From the NCBI RefSeq assembly GCF_001591165.1, contig NZ_BCUG01000052.1, positions 1 to 43,054 on the forward strand: a stretch of 43,054 nucleotides of DNA, written 5' to 3'. The position numbers and the translations under genes are program-made. Positions 37,028 through 43,054 of this stretch are shown one piece after another. The DNA is from Thauera butanivorans NBRC 103042. GTDB taxonomy: Bacteria > Pseudomonadota > Gammaproteobacteria > Burkholderiales > Rhodocyclaceae. Within the stretch, counting starts at the first letter, position 1. The number at the start of each line of letters is the position of its first letter. Under the pieces are notes generated by a model, which saw nothing but the letters and a program-made list of their open reading frames with translations, did not search any database and was not told the DNA's origin.

Positions 37028-38854
37028 TCAGTGATCGAGTTGCAGCGCGGCGAGCCGGGCATAGAGGCCGCCCTGGCGGCGCAGGTCGGCCGGGGTGCCG
37101 ACTTCGACGATGCGCCCGCCGTCGAGCACCACGATGCGGTCCACTCGCTGCACCGTGGCCAGGCGGTGGGCGATGACCAGCGTGGTGCGCCCGTGCATCG
37201 CCGCATCCAGGCCCTGTTGCACGAGGATCTCGGATTCGGCGTCGAGCGCGCTGGTGGCCTCGTCGAGCAGCAGCAGCCGGGCATCCTTGAGCATTGCGCG
37301 GGCGATCGCGATGCGCTGGCGCTGGCCGCCGGACAGGCGGGTGCCGCGCTCGCCGAGGAAGGTGTCGTAGCCCTCGGGCAGGCGGGCGATGAAGTCGTCG
37401 GCGCCGGCCGCGCGCGCCGCCGCGCGCACCGCCTCGTCGTCGGCGCCGGGGCGGCCGTAGCGGATGTTGTCCAGCGCGCTGGCGGAGAAGATCACCGGGT
37501 CCTGCGGCACGATCGCGATGTCCCGCCGCAGCTCGCGCAGCGCCAGGCTGCGGATGTCCTGGCCGTCGATCAGGATGGCGCCGGCCGAAATCTCGTAGTA
37601 GCGCAGCAGCAGCTGGAACAGGCTGGTCTTGCCGGCGCCGGACGGGCCGACCAGGGCGACCCGCTCGCCGGCGGCGATCTCCAGGCAGATGTCGTCGAGC
37701 GCACGCGCCTGCGGCCGCGCCGGATAGGCGAAGCCGACGTGGTCGAAACGGATCGTCATTTGCGGCAGGCGCCGCGGCGCCACCGGCGCGGCCGCTTCGC
37801 GGATCGCCGGTTCGGCCTGCAGCAGTTCGAGCAGGCGCCCGGCGGCGCCGGCCGCGCGCATGACGTCGCCCCACACCTCGGCCAGCGTGCCCGCGCCGCC
37901 GGCCACCAGCGCCGCATACAGCACGAAGGCGGCAAGCTCGCCGGTGCTCAGCTCGCCGCCCCGCACCTGCTGGGCGCCGACCCACAGCACGAAGACGATG
38001 CTGCCCATCACCGCGGCGATGATCAGCGCGGTCAGGCCCGCCCGCACCCGGGTGCGGCGGATCGCGGCGAGGAAGCCGGTTTCGCTGCGGGAGGCGAAGC
38101 GGCGGGCCTCTTCGGCCTCCTGGGTGAAGGCCTGCACGGTGGGCATGGCGTTGAGGATCTCGCCGGCCAGTGCCGAGGCGTCGGCGATGCGGTCCTGCGA
38201 TTCGCGCGACAGCCGCCTGAGCCTGCGCCCGACCAGCACGATCGGCACCGCCAGCCCCAGCATCAGCCCGAGATTGAGCGCGAACAGGCCGAAGCTGGTC
38301 ACCGCCAGCATCACCATGCCGCCGAGAAACTGGAACAGGCTGCGCAGGCCCATCGACACCGAACTGCCGACCACGGTCTGGATCAGCGTGGCGTCGCCGG
38401 TCAGCCGCGACAGCACTTCGCCGGTCTGCAGGGTTTCGAAGAACTCCGGCGACTGCCCGAGCACGCGCGCATACACCGCGCTGCGCAGGTCGGCCGTGAC
38501 CCGCTCGCCGATCCAGGACACGGTGTAGTAGCGCGCCGCCACCACCACGCCCCAGAACGCGGCGAGCACGAACAATTGCAGGAAATGGCCGTCGAGCGCA
38601 CCGGCCGTGTCTGCCTTCATCCCGGCCGCGCCGCCGAAACCGAAATCCACCAGGTCGCGAAAGGCCAGCGGCACCAGCAGCAAGGTGGCCGAGCCGAGGC
38701 ACAGCAGCACGAAGGCCTGTGCGATGCGCGCGCGGTACGGGCGCAGGAAAGGCAGCAGGCCGCGCAGCGCCGACAGGCGGCGGCGCGGCGGCGTGTCGGC
38801 GGCAATGGAAGCGGCGCTGGGCTGCGGGGATGGTGGCGCGGCGGATTCGGGCAT
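37028..38854 (-). CDS. ABC exporter, fused permease and ATPase (MsbA/LmrA-like half-transporter)
   Basis: 608-residue type IV ABC exporter that works as a homodimer. Six transmembrane helices span about 35-330. The ATPase domain (about 365-605) has Walker [10 protein letters not shown], the Q-loop, signature [15 protein letters not shown], Walker [16 protein letters not shown] and the H-loop His in VIAHRLATV. The sequence is closest in style to the general proteobacterial ABC transporter group next to MsbA. Likely substrates are lipids, peptides or drugs. ATG 38854 is used; the ribosome site is weak. Followed closely by the VF530 gene. Confidence 0.93.
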   Translation of the reverse strand: MPESAAPPSPQPSAASIAADTPPRRRLSALRGLLPFLRPYRARIAQAFVLLCLGSATLLLVPLAFRDLVDFGFGGAAGMKADTAGALDGHFLQLFVLAAFWGVVVAARYYTVSWIGERVTADLRSAVYARVLGQSPEFFETLQTGEVLSRLTGDATLIQTVVGSSVSMGLRSLFQFLGGMVMLAVTSFGLFALNLGLMLGLAVPIVLVGRRLRRLSRESQDRIADASALAGEILNAMPTVQAFTQEAEEARRFASRSETGFLAAIRRTRVRAGLTALIIAAVMGSIVFVLWVGAQQVRGGELSTGELAAFVLYAALVAGGAGTLAEVWGDVMRAAGAAGRLLELLQAEPAIREAAAPVAPRRLPQMTIRFDHVGFAYPARPQARALDDICLEIAAGERVALVGPSGAGKTSLFQLLLRYYEISAGAILIDGQDIRSLALRELRRDIAIVPQDPVIFSASALDNIRYGRPGADDEAVRAAARAAGADDFIARLPEGYDTFLGERGTRLSGGQRQRIAIARAMLKDARLLLLDEATSALDAESEILVQQGLDAAMHGRTTLVIAHRLATVQRVDRIVVLDGGRIVEVGTPADLRRQGGLYARLAALQLDH

Positions 38855-39121
38855 GCCCGATTATCGTCGATCGCGCCGCTGCCGTGCCTGCCGGCCCTGG
38901 CCGGGACGGTAGGCACGCACCTTCGAGCGCACGCGACATCAGCCTTCCCGTATAAGCGCTATCAAGCACGGTGCGATGGGCGCGGCGGCATGGCGACTAA
39001 ACTTCGGCACGGCACGATGATCGGCCACATGAAAACGGGCCACGTCATCTGCGGAATCCGTCGTCTGCGAACCGCAGCGTGAAGTACCAAGGGCACACAC
39101 CACATTCATCGGGAGACTCGC

Positions 39122-39595
39122 ATGAGCTACGAAATCCGTTCGATCCTTTACGCCTCCGACCTCACCCCGCGTTCGCCTGCGGTTTTCCGCCATGCCGTCG
39201 GCCTGGCGATGAAGTTCAACGCCAAGCTGCATGCCGTCACCGTGACGCTGCCCTCGTCCAGCCTGCCCTACGAGGAATTCCTCAGCGAAGAGAAGATGGA
39301 CGAAATCAAGCTGGCCGGGCACAAGAAGGCCGAGGCGCTGCTGCGCCACCGCATCGACGTGTTCGCCGAAGCCAACCCGGATCTCGACGTCAAGAGCGTG
39401 CTGGCCAGCGTGCGCGCGCTCGAAGGCGACGCCTCGCGCCGCATCCTCGACGTCGCCAAGCACGTGCTGGCGGACATGATCGTCATGGGCTCGCGCGGCC
39501 ACAGCACGATCGGCGAGCTGCTGCTGGGCTCGGTCGCCCACAAGGTGACGATGAAGGCGGACGTGCCGGTGATCCTGGTGCCGATCGACCGCTGA
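39122..39595 (+). CDS. Universal stress protein (UspA family)
   Basis: Single-domain USP of 157 residues. The start (ILYASDLTPRSPAVFRHAVGLA) and the ATP-binding loop (MGSRGHSTIGELLLGSVAHKV, in the G-2x-G-9x-G-S pattern) mark the nucleotide-binding UspFG/MJ0577 type. It probably senses energy or redox stress; no partner is evident. ATG 39122 has GGGAGA about 6 nt upstream. It is transcribed alone, after a 267-bp upstream region with no other gene. Confidence 0.93.
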   Translation: MSYEIRSILYASDLTPRSPAVFRHAVGLAMKFNAKLHAVTVTLPSSSLPYEEFLSEEKMDEIKLAGHKKAEALLRHRIDVFAEANPDLDVKSVLASVRALEGDASRRILDVAKHVLADMIVMGSRGHSTIGELLLGSVAHKVTMKADVPVILVPIDR

Positions 39596-39621
39596 GCGCA
39601 GCGTCCTGCGCCCGTTTCCAC

Positions 39622-39649
39622 GGGGAGCGCGCCGCACGGCCCGCTCCCC
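39622..39649. terminator. Hairpin between uspA-type and lysR-type genes
   Basis: GGGGAGCG and CGCTCCCC pair perfectly around a 12-nt loop in the 63-bp gap between convergent genes. No T run, so its role as a terminator is inferred from position. Confidence 0.45.
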
Positions 39650-39658
39650 GCGTGCCGT

Positions 39659-40597
39659 CTACGCCGACGGCAGCACGATGCGCCGGCCGCAGTCGGACAG
39701 CAGCCGGCGCAGCCAGCGATGGCCGGTCGAATGGTGGTTGCGCTCGTGCCACAGCTGGTAGAAGCGCATCGGCGGAAAGGAAATCGGCGACGGCACGATC
39801 GCGAGCTTCAGCAGATCGGCGTAGAACTGGGCGAAATGCCGGGTGGTGGTGAATACCAGGTCGGTGTTCTGCAGCAGATAGGGCGCGGCGGTGAAGGACT
39901 GCACCACCACGCGCTCGTCGCGGTTGATGCGCATCGACGCCAGCACGCTGTCGATGACGCCGCGCTGGCTGATCGAGTACGGCATCGGCACCACGTGGGC
40001 GGCGCGCATGTAATCCTCGGTCGTCATGCCCTTGCGCACCAGCGGATGGCTGGCCGCCACCAGGCAGACGATCTCGTCCTCGAGCAGCATCGACAGGTGC
40101 ATGCGGTGCGGCGGCTCGGGCCAGTTGCCGATCACGACGTCGAGGTCGCCCTCGGCCAGCGAGCGCTCGAAATCGAAGTTCGGCCCCAGCGCATGCAGCG
40201 TCAGCCGCGCCTGCGGCGCCTCGCGGCGGAAGCGCTCGGCCACGCTGGCGACGAACACCGGCGCCAGATAATCGGGCGAGCCGATGCGGAACTCGTGGCG
40301 CGTGCTGTGCGGCTCGAAGGATTCCGGCGCATCGACCATGCGGTCGATCTCCGCCAGCGCCCCCTTGGCATGCGACATCAGCGCCAGCGCGCGCTCGGTC
40401 GGCACCATGCCGCCTTTCTCGCGCACCAGCAGCGGGTCGCCCAGGATGTCGCGCAGGCGCTTCAGCGCCGCACTGACGGCGGGCTGCGACTGGTTCATGC
40501 GCAAGGCGGTGCGCGACACGCTGCGCTCGGTGATCAGCAGCACGAAGATGCGCAACAGGTAGGTATCGAGCGGGTCGTCGCCGCGTCTCAGGCTCAT
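39659..40597 (-). CDS. LysR-family transcriptional regulator of the urate operon
   Basis: 312-residue LysR-type regulator with an N-terminal winged helix (about 10-68; RSVSRTALRMNQSQPAVSAALKRL) and a two-lobed effector domain (about 100-300). ATG 40597 has GAGGAGA 8 nt upstream. It is divergent from hiuH-puuD-uraD, and a strong inverted repeat (40617-40647) sits in between, so it most likely controls these genes in response to urate or a downstream ureide. The effector is an inference. Confidence 0.92.
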   Translation of the reverse strand: MSLRRGDDPLDTYLLRIFVLLITERSVSRTALRMNQSQPAVSAALKRLRDILGDPLLVREKGGMVPTERALALMSHAKGALAEIDRMVDAPESFEPHSTRHEFRIGSPDYLAPVFVASVAERFRREAPQARLTLHALGPNFDFERSLAEGDLDVVIGNWPEPPHRMHLSMLLEDEIVCLVAASHPLVRKGMTTEDYMRAAHVVPMPYSISQRGVIDSVLASMRINRDERVVVQSFTAAPYLLQNTDLVFTTTRHFAQFYADLLKLAIVPSPISFPPMRFYQLWHERNHHSTGHRWLRRLLSDCGRRIVLPSA

Positions 40598-40616
40598 GGT
40601 GTGGTCTCCTCGTATG

Positions 40617-40647
40617 TTTATAAGCGAGAGGGTATATCACTTATAAA
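40617..40647. promoter_or_regulatory. LysR operator candidate, 8-bp inverted repeat
   Basis: TTTATAAG and CTTATAAA are perfect 8-bp arms separated by 15 nt, forming an AT-rich dyad 20 bp upstream of the LysR start codon and about 120 bp before hiuH. Size, symmetry and position fit a LysR regulatory site that also represses its own gene. Confidence 0.65.
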
Positions 40648-40767
40648 GGCATATGTGTTTTGTTAAGAAGGGCCGGGCTTACACTGCGCCTCACACGATC
40701 CCCCGAAACCGGCAGCCAGACATACCGATTTCATCCTTCTCCACCGGACACTAGCAGGAGCAACAGC

Positions 40768-41118
40768 ATGGGACGCCTCACCACCCACGTACTCGACACC
40801 GCCAACGGCAAACCCGGCCAGGGCATTTCCGTCATCGTCTATCGCCTCGACGGCGAGCGCCGCGAAGTGGCGCGCACGGTCACCAACCACGACGGCCGCT
40901 GCGACCAGCCGCTGCTCGAAGGCGCGGCACTCGAAGCCGGCAAATACGAAATCGTCTTCGGCGCCGGCGACTATTTCCGTGCCCAGGGCCAGAACCTGCC
41001 CGAACCGCTGTTCGTCGACGAAGTCGCGCTGCGCTTCGGCATCGCCGACACCGGCGCGCACTACCACGTGCCGCTGCTGGTGTCGCCGTGGAGCTACTCC
41101 ACCTATCGCGGCAGCTGA
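40768..41118 (+). CDS. hiuH: 5-hydroxyisourate hydrolase
   Basis: Transthyretin-like hydrolase of 116 residues that opens 5-hydroxyisourate, the unstable product of urate oxidation, to OHCU. Both family ends are intact: GRLTTHVLDTANGKPG at the start with the active-site His, and YHVPLLVSPWSYSTYRGS at the C-terminus with the YRGS tail. ATG 40768 was chosen because AGGAG lies 7 nt upstream; longer in-frame starts add no family sequence. First gene of the urate operon. No export signal is present, so it is cytoplasmic. Confidence 0.96.
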   Translation: MGRLTTHVLDTANGKPGQGISVIVYRLDGERREVARTVTNHDGRCDQPLLEGAALEAGKYEIVFGAGDYFRAQGQNLPEPLFVDEVALRFGIADTGAHYHVPLLVSPWSYSTYRGS

Positions 41119-41181
41119 ACCTTCCCTGATCCATCGCCGCCCTTCCTGAAGACCATAACCACTACATAGAGACACGAGATC

Positions 41182-42375
41182 ATGGAAGCCTACCTGCTCG
41201 ACTGGGCCAATTTGCTGGTCCGCTGGGTACACCTGATCGCAGGCATCGCCTGGATCGGCGCATCCTTCTACTTCGTCATGCTGGATAACGCGCTGAAGCC
41301 GCCGAAGGACCCCGAAGCTTCCAAGCGCGGCGTGTTCGGCGAACTCTGGGCGGTGCACGGCGGTGGTTTCTACCACAGCCAGAAATACCTCACCGGCCCC
41401 AAGCACGAACCGCTCAGCAACGACCTGCACTGGTCGAAGTGGGAGGCCTACTCCACCTGGCTGTCCGGCATGGGCATGCTGGCCATCGTGTACTGGATCG
41501 GCGCATCCAGCTACCTGATCGACAGCAACGTGATGGCGCTTTCTCCTGCTGCCGCCATCGGCATCTCGATCGCCTTCCTCGTCGCCGGCTGGGTCTTCTA
41601 CGACGTCCTGTGCCGCAACATGGTCGGCAAGGACGGCCTGCTGGTGGCGATCGTGTTCGTCTTCGTGATGGTCGCCAACTACGTGCTGCACCAGGTGTTC
41701 TCGGCCCGCGGTGCCTACATCCACGTCGGCGCGATGATCGGCACGATGATGGCGGCCAACGTCTTCTTCCACATCATTCCGGGACAGAAGAAGATGGTCG
41801 AGCAGATCCGCAACGGCGAACCGGTCGACCCCAAGCCCGGCATCGTCGGCAAGCAGCGCTCGGTGCATAACACCTACTTCACGCTGCCGGTGCTGTTCAT
41901 CATGATCAGCAACCACTACCCGATGACCTATGCCAACCCGAACGGCTGGCTGATCCTCGGCGTGCTGATGATGGCCGGCGTGCTGATCCGCCAGTTCTTC
42001 GTGCTGCGCCACCGCGGCCAGGTCAAGTGGTGGCTGCCGGCCGCCGGCACCGCGCTGATCCTGCTGCTGATCGTGCTGATGGCACCGAAGCCGGTCGATG
42101 CGAGCGGCGAGAGGGTGAGCTTTTCCACCATCCGCGACGTGATGAACCAGCGCTGCGTGAGCTGTCACGCCGAGAAGCCCACCTACGACGGTTTCGTGCA
42201 GGCGCCCAAAGGTATCGCGCTGGAGACACCGGAGCAGATCCGCCAGCACGCGGCCAAGATCGCCGAGACGATCGCCAGCGGCTACATGCCCCTCGGCAAC
42301 CTGACCGGGATCACCGACCAGGAGCGCGAAGCCGTCGCCATCTGGCACGCCCAGGGCGCTTCCACCACCGACTGA
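41182..42375 (+). CDS. puuD: Membrane urate oxidase (urate hydroxylase) with cytochrome c domain
   Basis: 397-residue protein of the PuuD/Puuox type. About eight transmembrane segments (residues 10-305) form the urate-oxidising part, with LLVRWVHLIAGIAWIGASFYF at the start and conserved His residues in YFTLPVLFIMISNHYPMTY and elsewhere. A C-terminal cytochrome c domain has CVSCH at 325-329 and a candidate axial Met in SGYMPLGN. Unlike soluble uricase it should pass electrons to the respiratory chain instead of making hydrogen peroxide. It lies 63 bp after hiuH and 79 bp before uraD, which complete the conversion to allantoin. Confidence 0.95.
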   Translation: MEAYLLDWANLLVRWVHLIAGIAWIGASFYFVMLDNALKPPKDPEASKRGVFGELWAVHGGGFYHSQKYLTGPKHEPLSNDLHWSKWEAYSTWLSGMGMLAIVYWIGASSYLIDSNVMALSPAAAIGISIAFLVAGWVFYDVLCRNMVGKDGLLVAIVFVFVMVANYVLHQVFSARGAYIHVGAMIGTMMAANVFFHIIPGQKKMVEQIRNGEPVDPKPGIVGKQRSVHNTYFTLPVLFIMISNHYPMTYANPNGWLILGVLMMAGVLIRQFFVLRHRGQVKWWLPAAGTALILLLIVLMAPKPVDASGERVSFSTIRDVMNQRCVSCHAEKPTYDGFVQAPKGIALETPEQIRQHAAKIAETIASGYMPLGNLTGITDQEREAVAIWHAQGASTTD

Positions 42376-42454
42376 GAACGCCCGGCGCCGCGGGCCGCCG
42401 CCCGCGCGCGCCAGGACCGGCATTCCATACTGAATCCCACGAGGGAAGAGACAA

Positions 42455-43009
42455 ATGACTACCCACACCGCCGCCTCTCCAGCGACCGCCCCGGCCACCG
42501 CACTGGCCGAACTGTCCCGCCTGCCGCAGGACGCCTTCGTCGCCCGCCTCGACGGCATCTTCGAACACTCGCCCTGGATCGCCGAGCGCGCCTGGAGCAC
42601 CGGCCCCTTCACCAGCGTCGATGCGCTGCACGCCGCGATGTGCCTGGTGGTGGACACCGCCGCCCCGTCCGAACAGCTCGCCCTGATCTGCGCCCACCCG
42701 GAGCTGGCGGGCAAGGAAGCCGAGGAAGGCACGCTGACCACCGCTTCGACCGGCGAGCAGCGCGGCGCCGGCCTGGACCAGTGCAGCAAGGAAGAGCTGC
42801 AGCGCCTGCGCGACCTGAACAAGGCCTACCGCGAACGCTTCGGCTTTCCCTTCGTGATCGCGGTCAAGGGCCTGACCCGCTACCAGATCATGGACGGCGT
42901 CGAAGCCCGCCTGGCCAACGACCGCGACACCGAATTCCGCACCTGCCTGAAGGAAATCGGCAAGATTGCCCGTTTCCGCCTGGACGCACTTTTCGCAGCC
43001 CAGGGCTGA
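42455..43009 (+). CDS. uraD: OHCU decarboxylase
   Basis: 184-residue decarboxylase that converts OHCU to S-allantoin. Family motifs: SPWIAERAW, the active-site ICAHPELAGKEAEEGTLT with the catalytic His and Glu, and FGFPFVIAVKGLTRYQI. The N-terminus is longer by about 15 Ala/Thr/Pro-rich residues than usual. ATG 42455 has GAGGGAAGAG upstream. Third gene of the urate operon. Confidence 0.95.
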   Translation: MTTHTAASPATAPATALAELSRLPQDAFVARLDGIFEHSPWIAERAWSTGPFTSVDALHAAMCLVVDTAAPSEQLALICAHPELAGKEAEEGTLTTASTGEQRGAGLDQCSKEELQRLRDLNKAYRERFGFPFVIAVKGLTRYQIMDGVEARLANDRDTEFRTCLKEIGKIARFRLDALFAAQG

Positions 43010-43033
43010 CCACCGGCTGAACGAGGCTCTCCG

Positions 43034-43054
43034 ATGACTTCGCAAATCATTACA
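43034..43054 (+). CDS. First codons of the next urate-operon gene (cut by window edge)
   Basis: An ATG at 43034, preceded by CGAGG about 8 nt upstream and 24 bp after the uraD stop, opens a frame of seven codons (MTSQIIT) that runs off the window. Spacing suggests co-transcription with uraD. The peptide is too short to identify; an allantoin- or ureide-processing enzyme or transporter would fit the context. Confidence 0.5.

Noticed and set aside
39016-39082. Small frame (MIGHMKTGHVICG...) upstream of the universal stress gene
   Set aside because: No ribosome site and it lies in the expected promoter/leader region.

Overview
This 43 kb window is a gene-dense, very GC-rich stretch of bacterial chromosome. 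Gene content and protein style point to a metabolically versatile betaproteobacterium, most likely Rhodocyclales (Thauera/Azoarcus/Aromatoleum type). The clues are a PQQ alcohol dehydrogenase under a sigma-54 activator, two Phenol_MetA_deg outer-membrane proteins, a cyclohexanone-monooxygenase-like enzyme, a B12-dependent ribonucleotide reductase and a cytochrome-c-type urate oxidase. The genus is an inference from gene content. No rRNA, tRNA, CRISPR array or intact insertion sequence was seen.

Layout. 1-3345 (minus): an alcohol-oxidation operon of an outer-membrane channel, a PQQ/haem c alcohol dehydrogenase and an aldehyde dehydrogenase cut by the window edge. A -24/-12 promoter lies in front of it, and a 33-bp tandem-repeat array separates it from a divergent AcoR-type sigma-54 activator (3633-5597). 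5801-8689: nrdJ with a candidate NrdR box. 8897-9535: a LysE/ArgO exporter. 9646-18330: an amino-acid catabolic block with an XRE-cupin regulator, an ornithine cyclodeaminase/ketimine reductase family enzyme, PutP, PutA and glutamate dehydrogenase. Together these would carry ornithine or a cyclic imino acid through proline and glutamate to 2-oxoglutarate. 18767-21489: a zinc-ribbon/Sel1 membrane protein and a putative Na+/H+ antiporter.

21547-27583: an alicyclic or aliphatic ketone cassette. It holds a second Phenol_MetA_deg channel facing away from a Baeyer-Villiger monooxygenase, an SDR alcohol dehydrogenase, a homoserine-acetyltransferase-like hydrolase and a convergent AraC regulator. The order suggests alcohol to ketone to ester or lactone to hydroxyacid. 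The cassette is followed by 0.6 kb of decayed DNA with the C-terminal half of a VapC toxin. 28203-34406: a PLP-centred group (GlyA, ArgD-like aminotransferase, YggS, BenE-type transporter) divergent from a MocR regulator. 34339-39595: a 14-TM MFS transporter, a ceramidase-family membrane protein, a VF530 protein, an ABC exporter and a universal stress protein. 39659-43054: a LysR regulator divergent from a urate-degradation operon (hiuH, puuD, uraD and the first codons of another gene).

The main points for follow-up are: (1) the Baeyer-Villiger enzyme carries Ile where the family fingerprint has His, and it sits in a compact cassette with an unusual hydrolase; (2) a four-gene transport/PLP operon is controlled by a PLP-binding regulator; (3) the sigma-54 alcohol operon has a three-site activator array, and the first gene of that operon appears to need a 1-nt frame correction.
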